The notes: generated by a model from the sequence alone, not told the origin. A stretch of 64,000 nt of DNA from Roseibium salinum (GCF_026240905.1 NZ_JAPEVI010000001.1:470000-533999); one strand, 5' to 3'; positions 8,526 to 16,869 are shown, counted from the stretch's first letter. Made by a program: numbers and translations.

Positions 8526-10448
8526 TTACGCAGCCGCCCGGGCAGCTGCGCGCGCGTTGTCCCAGATACCGCAGAGCCGCCTGAATCGCTCGGCCATGTG
8601 TGCAACAGCGACCTTGTCGCTCATCTCGCCTTTCATCCAGGCCCGTGCCGCATCGGCGAAGATTGTCCGGCCTATGGCAAAGCCCTTGACCAGATCGAAG
8701 CGGGCGGCGATCTCGAAGCTTGCCGCCAGTTCCCATTCCGGAGCGTCCAGACCCAGGATGACTATCCCGCGCGTATGCGGGTCGTTGCGATTGATGGTTG
8801 CGCAGACCCTTTCCCAGGCCGTCTCTGTCTGGAACGGTTCGAGTTTCCACCAGTCCGGGTAGATGCCGCGATCGTAGAACCGCTGGATCATCTTTGGCGC
8901 CGTATCCTCATCCACGGGACCGACTTTGGATGCGATCACCTCCAGTAAGAATTCCAGGCGTTGCCGGCGGCCAGCATGAAACAGTCGTTCGACTGTAGAC
9001 AGCTGGTCTTCCCACATCGCTTCTTCATCGTCCGGATGGCAGAAGCACAGAACCTTGATGACATGCTCCACCGGCCATTCGGCCAGGCCGCCGAAATCGG
9101 GGCCAAGTAAAGGCTCCACCTGTAGCGGACGCGATTTTGGCCATTCGACCGTATTGCCTATCCACAAGCCATTGCCCGTCGCCTCGTAAAGCGCCTCGCG
9201 ACCAAGGCGCAAATCGCAGAGAATGCCGTAGCCCGGCTGCTTCTCGGAGACGTCCAGAGTCGCTTGAAGACAGAGCTTCTTGAAAGCGCCAGCCTTCTCT
9301 GGCGTGTAGCCGCTCATCTCCTCAAATTGAACGCGATGATCGAAGGCGAAAGTCCTGAGGGTCGACCAGTCACCGCCATGGGTGCGGTGCCGGTTGGTGG
9401 ACCAGTGGATCTGTTCCAGCGCCGGGTCGTTGCGCAGGTCCTTGCGCTCAATGCCGCGTTTCAGGAAGAACTGCAGCTCCTCCCAGCTCGGATAGGCCGG
9501 GGTGCAGCCGTGGCGCGACACCGCGAAGGCGCCGCAGGCATTGGCATAGGTGAGGCTGGTCACCCAGTCCTCACCGGTAATCCAGCCCTTCAAGAGGCCC
9601 GACATGAAACCGTCGCCCGCGCCCAGCACGTTGAACACCTCGATCGGAAACCCGGGGCCGGAGATGCCCTCGTCCAGGCTGTCCGGAATGTCCGCCTCGA
9701 ATGCGGCGGCGCCCATCGGGCCGCGCTTGCACACCAGCACCGCCGCGGAGACCTTCCGGACGTTCCTCAGCGCCTCAACCGTGTCGGTGGTGCCGCCGGC
9801 AATGTGGAACTCCTCCTCCGTGCCGACGATCAGGTCGAAGAGATGCAGGCTGGACTGCAGCTTTGCCGTCACCTGGTCGGAGGCGATGAACCGGCTTTCG
9901 CCCGCATCATGGCCGGCAAGCCCCCACAGGTTCGGCCGGTAGTCGATGTCGAGCGCCGTCCGGCCGCCGCTTTCGCGGGCAAGATGCAGGGCCTTCAGGA
10001 CGGCCGCTTCGGTGCGCGGATGGGACAGATGGGTGCCGGTGGCAACCACCGCCTTCGCCGAGGCGATGAAGTCCGGATCGATGTCCTCCTCGCACAGCGC
10101 CATGTCGGCGCAGTTCTCGCGATAGAAGATCAGCGGGAACTGTTCCTGGTCGCGGATGCCGAGCAGGACGAGGGCGGTCAGGCGCTCCGCATCGGTGACG
10201 ACCCCGTCGGTCGCCACACCGTGCCGCTCCAGCTCCTCGCGGATGAAGCGGCCCATATGCTCGTTGCCCACCCGCGTGATCAGCCCGGACCTGAGGCCAA
10301 GGCGGGCGGTGCCGCAGGCCATGTTGGTGGGCGAGCCGCCGATATACTTGTTGAAGGATCCCATGTCCTCCAGCCGGCCGCCCACCTGCGCCCCGTAGAG
10401 ATCGACCGAGGACCGGCCGATCGTGATGACATCGAGTGGTTTGTGCAT
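8526..10448 (-). CDS. iolC: 5-dehydro-2-deoxygluconokinase fused to DUF2090 (IolC, long form)
   Basis: Bifunctional-looking protein of 640 residues. Residues 1 to about 330 are a PfkB sugar kinase: VITIGRSSVDLYG at 7-19, the GGSPTN substrate loop at 38-43 and the anion-hole motif GAGD at 276-279, whose Asp279 is the catalytic base. It phosphorylates 5-dehydro-2-deoxygluconate. Residues from about 335 to the end form the DUF2090 domain often fused to proteobacterial IolC and thought to resemble the IolJ aldolase, which would split the kinase product to dihydroxyacetone phosphate and malonate semialdehyde; that function is inferred. GAGGAGC precedes ATG 10448. It is the first gene of the iolC-D-E-H-G unit. 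Confidence 0.9.
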   Translation of the reverse strand: MHKPLDVITIGRSSVDLYGAQVGGRLEDMGSFNKYIGGSPTNMACGTARLGLRSGLITRVGNEHMGRFIREELERHGVATDGVVTDAERLTALVLLGIRDQEQFPLIFYRENCADMALCEEDIDPDFIASAKAVVATGTHLSHPRTEAAVLKALHLARESGGRTALDIDYRPNLWGLAGHDAGESRFIASDQVTAKLQSSLHLFDLIVGTEEEFHIAGGTTDTVEALRNVRKVSAAVLVCKRGPMGAAAFEADIPDSLDEGISGPGFPIEVFNVLGAGDGFMSGLLKGWITGEDWVTSLTYANACGAFAVSRHGCTPAYPSWEELQFFLKRGIERKDLRNDPALEQIHWSTNRHRTHGGDWSTLRTFAFDHRVQFEEMSGYTPEKAGAFKKLCLQATLDVSEKQPGYGILCDLRLGREALYEATGNGLWIGNTVEWPKSRPLQVEPLLGPDFGGLAEWPVEHVIKVLCFCHPDDEEAMWEDQLSTVERLFHAGRRQRLEFLLEVIASKVGPVDEDTAPKMIQRFYDRGIYPDWWKLEPFQTETAWERVCATINRNDPHTRGIVILGLDAPEWELAASFEIAARFDLVKGFAIGRTIFADAARAWMKGEMSDKVAVAHMAERFRRLCGIWDNARAAARAAA

Positions 10449-10510
10449 CGGATGCTCCTCGACTCCAGACTTTCGCTTTGAATATGCATCCCGTCGTCCG
10501 GGCATGCGCA

Positions 10511-10550
10511 GGAGCATCCTGCGGTCATACGAACGCAGACGAGATGCTCC
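10511..10550. promoter_or_regulatory. Long inverted repeat in the 382 bp leader gap upstream of iolC
   Basis: The gap 10449-10830 between iolC and the ABC ATPase holds no credible gene. Within it GGAGCATC (10511-10518) is repeated inverted as GATGCTCC (10543-10550), with a nested CTGCG/CGCAG stem inside, and the palindrome AACATGTT follows at 10551-10558. This lies about 60 bp upstream of the iolC start, where an operator or a leader hairpin is expected. A second, imperfect hairpin (AACGGCGG/CCGCCGTT, 10656-10688) lies nearer the ATPase end and may be a weak terminator. The roles are inferred. Confidence 0.35.
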
Positions 10551-10830
10551 AACATGTTAGAATCAATCAGTTTTCCGCCGTTGGATGCGCGTCCATAAAG
10601 GCAGGCTGATCTACGGTTCCTGCACCGGTGGCCGATCCACCGGCAACACCTTCCGAACGGCGGTCAGCATCTCTGTTCCGCCGCCGTTCCGGCGACCGGT
10701 GCGTGGCAGGGAGTGTCACGCACCGGCGCCATGGCCGGCTGGGAGGAGACGAGGCGGATCCCTGGGAGACAAGGCCAGATGCTCTGCTGCAGAAAGCATC
10801 CATGGACCCGCCGCGAGCCGACCGGTTTCT

Positions 10831-11610
10831 TCAAGCGAAAGCCGCACTTTCCTCTTTGCTTGTTCCCTTCACCCCGGTGATGTAGGCAACGACATCATTG
10901 CCATCGACTTCCTTGGCATTCAGGGAGGCCGCGATCCGCCCTCTGCGGAAAACGACGATCCGGTCGACCAGATCGAAGACCTGGCGCAGGTTGTGACTGA
11001 CCAGGATCAGCGGAATGCCCTGTTCCTTCAGGTTGCGGATGATGTTTTCAACCTGCGCGGTCTCCTGCACGCCGAGGGCCGCGGTCGGCTCATCCATGAT
11101 GATCAGCTTGCTGGCGAAGGTCGCCGAGCGGGCGATCGCCACGCACTGCCGCTGGCCACCCGACATGTTGCGGATGGAGACGTCCAGGTTCTGGATCTTG
11201 ACGCCCGTGCGCTTCAGGCCCTCCTCCGTCGCCTGTCGCATGGCCCGGCGGTTCAGGATCGAGAAAGGCCCGAGATTGAACAGGATCTTTTCACGGCCCA
11301 GGAACAGGTTGGAAGGAACATCGAGTTCGTCGGCCAGGGCGAGGTTCTGGTACACGGTTTCGATGCCGGCCTCGCGGGCTTCCAGCGGCCCGGTGAATTC
11401 GACTTCCTTCCCGTCGAACCAGACCTTGCCGCGCGTGCGCTGCTCGACGCCGGTGATCTGGCGAACGAAGGTCGACTTTCCTGCTCCGTTGTCCCCGACA
11501 ACCGCGATATGTTCGCCGGCGCGGAGCTCGAAGTCGGCGTCCTCGAGCGCATGCAGACCACCATAGTGCTTGGTCAGGCCCTCGGTCTTCAGAATGATAT
11601 CGGAATCCAT
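10831..11610 (-). CDS. Sugar ABC transporter ATP-binding protein (inositol-type importer)
   Basis: Energises import of a sugar or cyclitol. It has 259 residues with a single nucleotide-binding domain, the FrcA-like short form, unlike the double-domain RbsA type. Walker A GDNGAGKS is at 39-46, the signature is MSGGQRQC, Walker B is LIIMDEPTAALG, and the switch His is in LVSHNL. ATG 11610 has AAGGAG ten bases upstream. The gene is last in the order binding protein, permease, ATPase. Its position beside the iol genes suggests inositol or a rhizopine as substrate. Confidence 0.88.
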   Translation of the reverse strand: MDSDIILKTEGLTKHYGGLHALEDADFELRAGEHIAVVGDNGAGKSTFVRQITGVEQRTRGKVWFDGKEVEFTGPLEAREAGIETVYQNLALADELDVPSNLFLGREKILFNLGPFSILNRRAMRQATEEGLKRTGVKIQNLDVSIRNMSGGQRQCVAIARSATFASKLIIMDEPTAALGVQETAQVENIIRNLKEQGIPLILVSHNLRQVFDLVDRIVVFRRGRIAASLNAKEVDGNDVVAYITGVKGTSKEESAAFA

Positions 11611-11631
11611 CAGTTCTCTCCTTCCCAAGTC

Positions 11632-12663
11632 CTAGTCTTCCAAGGCACGGCGCTTCTGCCGCCAGACATCCGCAACGACGGCTGCAACGATGATCATGCC
11701 CTTGATGATTTCCTGGTAGTAGGCGTCGATCCTGAGAAAGGTGAAGCCCGAGATGATCACGCCGAAAATCAGCATGCCTATGGCCGTTCCGACAATCGAT
11801 CCCCGGCCGCCGGCAAGACTGACGCCGCCGATCACCGTCATCGCGATGGCGTCGAGCTCGTACATGATGCCCATTCCGGCCTGGGCCGTCAGGCCGCGCG
11901 CGGCCAGCACCATGCCGGCAATCCCCGCCAAGACGCCCGCGACCGAATAAACCAGCACCAGATGACGTTCGACATTGATACCCGACATGCGCGCGGCATC
12001 CGGATTGGAGCCGATCGCATAGGTATGCTTGCCGTAAACCGTGAACCGCAGGATCAGATAGAACAGCACCGCCAGCCCCAGGAAGATAATGACCGGCATC
12101 ATGCCCTTGCCGATTGCGGCGAAACTGTCGGTGGGGAAGGAAACCGGCTGGCCCTTCGTGTACCACTTGGCCACACCGCGTGCCGTCACCATCATGCCGA
12201 GCGTGGCGATGAACGGAGGGATTTTGGTATAGGCGATGAGAAGTCCGTTGATGAGACCCGCGGTCAGCCCGCAGAGAATCCCGACGGCGAGCGGAATGAT
12301 GACCGGCAGGTCCACCCAGCCCTGTTCGATGAACACGGCACGTGGATAAGTCGACACCTGCGCGAAACTCATTGCGATCATAGCCGTCGCACCCGCGACG
12401 GAGCCGGAGGAAAGATCGATGCCGCCGGAGATGATCACCTGCGTCACGCCCACGGCAATGATCCCGATGGTCGCCACCTGCAGGATCATGATCGACAGGC
12501 GCTGGGGGTTGAGAAGGAAACTCTGCCCCTGGAAAATCCAGCCCAGTACCTCGAAGATCAGGGCGATGCCGACCAGCCCCAACAGCGCGTTGAGTTCGGT
12601 CGGCCAGTGCCGTTTCCTCGGCTTGGGCAAATCCATAGCTGTCCCGGTAGCCACCTCAACCAT
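11632..12663 (-). CDS. Sugar ABC transporter permease (inositol-type importer)
   Basis: Integral membrane subunit of the importer, 343 residues, RbsC/AraH family (BPD_transp_2). About eight to ten hydrophobic segments are visible, with family motifs GGIDLSSGSVAG, the short conserved loop GMMVTARGVAKWY and IGSNPDAARMSGIN. A strong ribosome site (GGAGGAGG) precedes ATG 12663. It lies 21 bp upstream of the ATPase and 87 bp downstream of the binding protein. It probably forms a homodimer because only one permease gene is present here. Confidence 0.9.
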   Translation of the reverse strand: MVEVATGTAMDLPKPRKRHWPTELNALLGLVGIALIFEVLGWIFQGQSFLLNPQRLSIMILQVATIGIIAVGVTQVIISGGIDLSSGSVAGATAMIAMSFAQVSTYPRAVFIEQGWVDLPVIIPLAVGILCGLTAGLINGLLIAYTKIPPFIATLGMMVTARGVAKWYTKGQPVSFPTDSFAAIGKGMMPVIIFLGLAVLFYLILRFTVYGKHTYAIGSNPDAARMSGINVERHLVLVYSVAGVLAGIAGMVLAARGLTAQAGMGIMYELDAIAMTVIGGVSLAGGRGSIVGTAIGMLIFGVIISGFTFLRIDAYYQEIIKGMIIVAAVVADVWRQKRRALED

Positions 12664-12705
12664 CTCATCCTCCTCCTGATTTATGCGGTCGACACCGCTT
12701 GTGAC

Positions 12706-12729
12706 GGAGAGCGGCCTGCGCCGCTCCCC
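12706..12729 (-). other. Intergenic hairpin between binding-protein and permease genes
   Basis: On the minus strand GGGGAGCGGC pairs with GCCGCTCTCC around a two- to four-base loop, with one mismatch and no T tract. Such hairpins after binding-protein genes usually stabilise the upstream mRNA, giving more binding protein than permease. That role is inferred. Confidence 0.4.
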
Positions 12730-12750
12730 ACCGTTTCGTAGCCAGCGAGA

Positions 12751-13695
12751 TCAGTTCTTGCTGAGGAACTTGTCGATGTTTTCCGGTGTAACCAGCTGGA
12801 ACGGCACGTAGACCTTCTGCTCGACCTCTTCGCCCTTGGCGAGGCGAAGAGCGGCATCGACGGCCCCCTGCCCCTGGCCGGCCGCATCCTGGAACACGGT
12901 GACGTCCAGGTCACCGGCCTGCATGGCAGCCAGCGCGTCCTGGGTCGCGTCCACGCCGCCGATCAGCATCTCGTCCATTGAAATACCGGCCGACTTCATG
13001 GCCTGAATGGCACCGATGGCCATTTCGTCATTGTTGGCGACGACAGCATCGAACTCGAGGCCTGCGGAGAGCCAGTTGGTCATCAGGTCGGCACCTTCCG
13101 TGCGGGACCAGTTGGCGGTCTGCTCTTCGACGATTTCCATGAAGGAGCACTCGTCCGTGGCAATGACGTCATGAACGTCCTGGGTGCGCATCCGCGCGGC
13201 CTGGTTGGAGAGTTCGCCCATCATCACGACGATCTTGGCACCTTCGCCCTTGCCCTGCTCCTTGAGGAGGCGGCAGATTTCCTGGGTTTCCAGGGTGCCG
13301 GATTCGCGCTCGTCCGAAGCCACGAAGGACTGGTTGTCCGGAAGATCGTCGACGTTCACCGGCTCCCGGTTGACATAGACCAGCGGAACGCCTGCATTCG
13401 CGGCGGCCTGGGTCATGGCGATGGTCGCATCCGTGTCGACCGGGTTGACCACGATTGCATCGACGCCGGACGCGATAAAGTTCTGGATCTGGTTGAGCTG
13501 CTTGCCGACGTCGTTCTGCGCGTCCTCCACCTGGATATCGACGCCTTCCAGACCGTCGGCGTATTCGATCATGCCGTTGCGCAACACAGTCAGGAAATTG
13601 TCGTCGAACAATGCCATCGACACGCCGACGGTCTCGGCCATCGCTGTCGTTGTCATCATGGATGCAACGCCGGCTGCGATAAGGAACTTCTTCAT
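12751..13695 (-). CDS. Periplasmic sugar/inositol-binding protein (MocB/IbpA-like)
   Basis: Periplasmic receptor of the importer, 314 residues, Peripla_BP_4 fold. The start MKKFLIAAGVASMMTTTAMAE is a clear Sec signal peptide with cleavage near residue 22. The mature part begins VGVSMALFDDNF and has the hinge motifs NPVDTD, NNDEMAIGA and GGVDATQDAL. GGGAGGA precedes ATG 13695. It is upstream of the permease and ATPase in one unit and close to the iol genes, so myo-inositol, scyllo-inosamine or its methyl derivative are the likely ligands. The exact ligand cannot be read from sequence. Confidence 0.87.
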   Translation of the reverse strand: MKKFLIAAGVASMMTTTAMAETVGVSMALFDDNFLTVLRNGMIEYADGLEGVDIQVEDAQNDVGKQLNQIQNFIASGVDAIVVNPVDTDATIAMTQAAANAGVPLVYVNREPVNVDDLPDNQSFVASDERESGTLETQEICRLLKEQGKGEGAKIVVMMGELSNQAARMRTQDVHDVIATDECSFMEIVEEQTANWSRTEGADLMTNWLSAGLEFDAVVANNDEMAIGAIQAMKSAGISMDEMLIGGVDATQDALAAMQAGDLDVTVFQDAAGQGQGAVDAALRLAKGEEVEQKVYVPFQLVTPENIDKFLSKN

Positions 13696-13948
13696 TTTAT
13701 CCTCCCGTATGAGCGGCACGATTGCCGCCAACACTCCTCTTGCCCCTGGCGGGGCCGATTGGGGACGGCAACGCCTTCCCATTCCGAACAACACAACCTG
13801 GTAACAGCCCCGAACACTTGCGTGTCTTGCAATTCCAGGCGGCGCGTCATTCAACGCCGATGATCACAGAACATGAATTTCTGAAATGATGTTTTTTGAT
13901 CATTCAGCGATCCCGATCTCCTCTCGCCGGAGAGTCGAAAACTCACCA
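13696..13948 (-). promoter_or_regulatory. Promoter region of the inositol-type ABC operon
   Basis: A 253 bp gap between the IolI-like gene and the binding-protein gene. CTGAAATGAT (13881-13890) is followed by ATCATTCAG (13899-13907), an imperfect dyad with one bulged base. It shares the ATGAT half-site with the sites upstream of the IolI-like gene. A LacI operator is inferred. No coding sequence is supported here. Confidence 0.35.
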
Positions 13949-14767
13949 TCAGGCCGCGGCCTGTTTCATTCCGGCCCGCATGAACGAGATCGACTCCGCC
14001 AGCGCCTGTTCCGGCGACGCCAAGCGGTGCACGACCGGTGAAAAGGCCTCATAGGACACCGGTCCCGAGTATCCGGCGGCAAACAGTTCATTCAATTGCC
14101 GGACATTGCCGAGACGGTCCTGGCCATCGACCAGAATGCGGTGCCCGTCCCGCATGTCCGCCACATCGAGATGCGGATCGATAACGCCCGAGACATGCAC
14201 GATGCCGGTATATTCGGGGAAGAACCGGTCCTCGCCGGCCAGATGATGATGGAACGTGTCATGCACCAGCTTGTAGCGGTCCGCGGCCCGCAGCGACTCG
14301 ATCACTTCCACGGCTTCCGCCTTGCTCCTCAACGAGGAGGACATGAAGCCAAGCGGCTCGATGAGGGCGACCATGTCGGCGGCGTCGAGCATCGGCTTGA
14401 TCTCGCGCAGGGCGACGCGCAGATTGGCCTGGCGCTCGCCGTTTCCGAGCCCCTGGCCGTCATTGCGCGGGATGAGACTGATGGTTTCGGCGCCGCAGGC
14501 CACTGCCGTTTCGATCAGGGTCCGTACCTCCCCGCGCACCGCATCCGACCAGTCGTTGAATGGATAGACCTGGGACAATCCCACGATCCGCAGTCCGTGC
14601 TGCCGGGCCGTCGCGGCAACGGTCTGCGGGGCATCGCCGTCGAACAGCGGCGTGTCGAGATCGTTGCGAAGCTCCACGCCGATGCAGCCCAGCTTCCGGG
14701 CAAGCGTGAACAGCGCATCGTATCGCAGACTAGGCACCGTCATGTGATTGAGTGCGATCGGCAGCAT
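13949..14767 (-). CDS. TIM-barrel isomerase/epimerase, IolI-like
   Basis: Protein of 272 residues of the AP-endonuclease-2/xylose-isomerase-like fold. IolI interconverts ketone forms of inositol (inosose isomerase). Supporting motifs are VELRNDLDTPLF near the N-terminus, a metal-site type stretch ALIEPLG, HDTFHHHLAG and SYEAFSP near the C-terminus. ATG 14767 is used because the family start (LPIALNHMTVPS) follows directly; an upstream extension of 31 residues lacks similarity. It has its own promoter region with dyads and lies between the LacI gene and the ABC operon. A different keto-sugar isomerase remains possible. Confidence 0.65.
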   Translation of the reverse strand: MLPIALNHMTVPSLRYDALFTLARKLGCIGVELRNDLDTPLFDGDAPQTVAATARQHGLRIVGLSQVYPFNDWSDAVRGEVRTLIETAVACGAETISLIPRNDGQGLGNGERQANLRVALREIKPMLDAADMVALIEPLGFMSSSLRSKAEAVEVIESLRAADRYKLVHDTFHHHLAGEDRFFPEYTGIVHVSGVIDPHLDVADMRDGHRILVDGQDRLGNVRQLNELFAAGYSGPVSYEAFSPVVHRLASPEQALAESISFMRAGMKQAAA

Positions 14768-14866
14768 ATCCGGATTACCTTCCCCTGCGTCCCACTCTCT
14801 TGAGAAACGACGCGTCAATTCGTTGGGGACTATTACCGGTGATGTATGCCTGCCCGTCAATAGAAC

Positions 14867-14928
14867 ATGATGTAAGTAACCTCATCTATGACGAAGTCAT
14901 CAAAGCACTCTTGACGATTTTACATCAT
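14867..14928. promoter_or_regulatory. Paired inverted repeats upstream of the IolI-like gene
   Basis: ATGATGTAA (14867-14875) is repeated inverted as TTACATCAT (14920-14928), the copies 53 bp apart, about five helical turns. Between them is the palindrome ATGAC-GAA-GTCAT (14888-14900). The geometry fits two operators bridged by a tetrameric LacI protein, but no binding data exist. The sites lie in the 238 bp gap between the LacI gene and the isomerase. Confidence 0.45.
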
Positions 14929-15005
14929 TTCCATCCAAACCGGCCCATCCGGCCGCGTTCCGGCCTCCGATCGGGCCAACGGCGGAAGGAGCGCTCTTCA
15001 GCAGG

Positions 15006-16040
15006 CTAGAGGGATTCAGGCAGGCAGAGGCGCGGTTGCAGGAAGCGCTGTCCCGGCAGTCCCTCACTGGAGGAGCCGCGCACCGACTCCACCATCAGCG
15101 ATGCAAGATCGCGGCTGAGTTCGTCGAGCGGGGTTCCGATCGCCATGAGCGCATAGCGGTCGGAAAGGGCTGCACGGGACTCAGGCGTCAGTTCATTGAC
15201 GACAAGCGCCACGTCACCGGGCGCACGCACTTCCCGAAGCGCCGAAATCGCGCCTTCCATCCCGCCACCGGCAACGTAGATGCCTTTCAGGTCCGGATGG
15301 CGCTCGAGAAGGTCAAGCGTCGCCTCGTGCGTAAGCTGTCTTGTTTCCAGGTTCACCAGAGTGTCGAGCACGGTAAAATTGGGATGGAACTCGCGGAAGT
15401 AGGTCCGGAACCCGGTTTCGCGAAGGTCGTGGCCGTGCCAGCGGTGGCCGCCCACGAAAATCGCAATCTTTCCAGGAGCATGAACGGCCATGGCGAGCAT
15501 CGATGCCGCCACACGGCCCATCTTCAGATTGTTGAGGCCGACATAATTCGCCCGCTCGCCCTGGGCGAAATCCGACAGCAGCGAGAATGTCGGCACGCCG
15601 GCCGCCTTCAACTCGTTCACCGCCGCAGAGGTCACCTGGTGGTTAACCGCCACGGCAGCCAGAACGTCCACTTGTCGGCCGACCTGCAGCATCATGTCGG
15701 CAATATCGGAGGGGGTCTGGGTCGGGCAGTATTCCAGAACGAACCGGCCGCGCACATCCGGCAGGGCCTGCACGGCTCTCTCCAGATGCTCACCGAAGGA
15801 TTGATAGAAGGACTGGCGCTGCTTCTGTAGGACAAAGCCTAGGCGGCATTCCGGCAAGTCCACTTGCAGGCGCTGCTCGATCAGGCGGACGCCGTGATAG
15901 CCGATGCGGTTGGCGGCGGCGTAGACGCGCTGCGCGGTTTCCCGGCGCACGCGCTCTCGCCCGTTCAGGACACGGTCAACCGTTGCCGGACTTACTCCTG
16001 CTTCCCTGGCGAGATCGGAAATTGTCGGTCGGCGGGCCAT
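15006..16040 (-). CDS. LacI-family transcriptional regulator (right flank of inositol cluster)
   Basis: 344-residue LacI-type regulator with helix-turn-helix PTISDLAREAGVSPATVDRVL at 5-25 and a C-terminal sugar-binding-like sensor. It is a paralogue of the LacI protein at 2306-3340, with the same length and blocks such as SDFAQGE, FVGGHRWHGHDLRETGFRTY and YVAGGGMEGAI. Start ATG 16040 gives the exact family N-terminus. Its position beside the IolI-like gene and the ABC operon suggests it controls those, while the left paralogue controls the oxygenase. The division of labour is inferred. Confidence 0.87.
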   Translation of the reverse strand: MARRPTISDLAREAGVSPATVDRVLNGRERVRRETAQRVYAAANRIGYHGVRLIEQRLQVDLPECRLGFVLQKQRQSFYQSFGEHLERAVQALPDVRGRFVLEYCPTQTPSDIADMMLQVGRQVDVLAAVAVNHQVTSAAVNELKAAGVPTFSLLSDFAQGERANYVGLNNLKMGRVAASMLAMAVHAPGKIAIFVGGHRWHGHDLRETGFRTYFREFHPNFTVLDTLVNLETRQLTHEATLDLLERHPDLKGIYVAGGGMEGAISALREVRAPGDVALVVNELTPESRAALSDRYALMAIGTPLDELSRDLASLMVESVRGSSSEGLPGQRFLQPRLCLPESL

Positions 16041-16135
16041 TCACAATTCTCTTGGAATATTACCATCATCGCACTGACACTTTGTTGAGGTGATTTGACG
16101 AAATCAAGAAGTTTTTGTGCCATCTGATCGGACCA

Positions 16136-16552
16136 TCAGGCGTAGTCGACCCAAACACCGCCCGCTTCGGCGGACCTGACGCAGTTTTCCACCCAGCGGA
16201 CGCCTTCGACCCCGGCCCTTATATCGGGATACCAGAAGTCGCCGCTCATCGGCTCTCCAGACATTGCGAGCGCAAATCGCCGGTACAGATTCGCCCAGGC
16301 CTCGAACAGGCCTTCGGGATGGCCGGCGCCGATCCGGTCGTCGGCCAGGGCTTGCGGTGCGAGATACCCCATCCCGCGTTCCAGCACGCGGGCCGGTTCG
16401 CCCTGGATTTCGTAGGAAAGCTGATTTGGCCGCTCATCCCACCATTCGATGCTGGCTTTCGACCCGACGATGCGCAGCTTCTGCCCGTGCATCGAGCCGG
16501 CATTGACGGCGCTGGACCACACGGTGCCGATCGCGCCGGTGTCATATTCCAT
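16136..16552 (-). pseudogene. C-terminal remnant of a Gfo/Idh/MocA oxidoreductase
   Basis: About 138 residues matching only the C-terminal half of a sugar or inositol dehydrogenase: VEYDTGAIGTVWSSAVNAGS-like start, then the beta-sheet domain with WWDERPNQL and the terminal PDIRAGVEGVRWVENCVRS. The N-terminal Rossmann fold and the catalytic Lys are missing, and the frame meets a stop (TAG) at 16592-16594 just upstream. It runs straight into a LacI remnant on the other strand at 16550. The length is about one third of a normal 370-380 residue enzyme. ATG 16552 is only an internal Met. Confidence 0.7.
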
Positions 16553-16751
16553 CTTCTGGGTCGGCCATGAACTGACGGAACGGACCGCGGGCTATTTGCG
16601 ATCCGGCATCATGTCGATCGTCATCGATCAGGCTCCCGAAATCCAGGCGCGCCGGTCGCTCGATACCGTCCTGCGCAAGCTGGAAATGATCGCCGTCGAG
16701 GTGAGCACCGAACCGGTGCGTTTTCTCACCGTGACTTCCGAAAACGTGTGA
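16551..16751 (+). pseudogene. C-terminal remnant of a LacI-family regulator
   Basis: The last 66 codons of a LacI-type regulator. The frame reads WVGHELTERTAGYL, then MSIVIDQAPEIQARRSLDTV and ends with PVRFLTVTSENV, the standard C-terminus of the sensor domain. No DNA-binding domain or start codon is present. Its broken end coincides with the broken end of the oxidoreductase remnant at 16550, so one deletion or inversion probably removed both N-terminal parts. Bases 16752-16869 to its right hold nothing recognisable. Confidence 0.65.
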
Positions 16752-16869
16752 AGGCTTTTATGGGATGTCTAGATCACCATGCACATCCATCGCCTTCTTG
16801 AATCTCAGCGCGGCTTTCGAGCTCAAGAGGGGCTATTGTGCGAGATAAGGGACGCCTTTTGGGGTCAGG

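Noticed and set aside
10585..12741. A 718-codon open frame antisense to the inositol ABC genes
   Set aside because: It runs opposite the complete ATPase and permease, has no family motif, and is typical of long open frames in GC-rich codon position 3.
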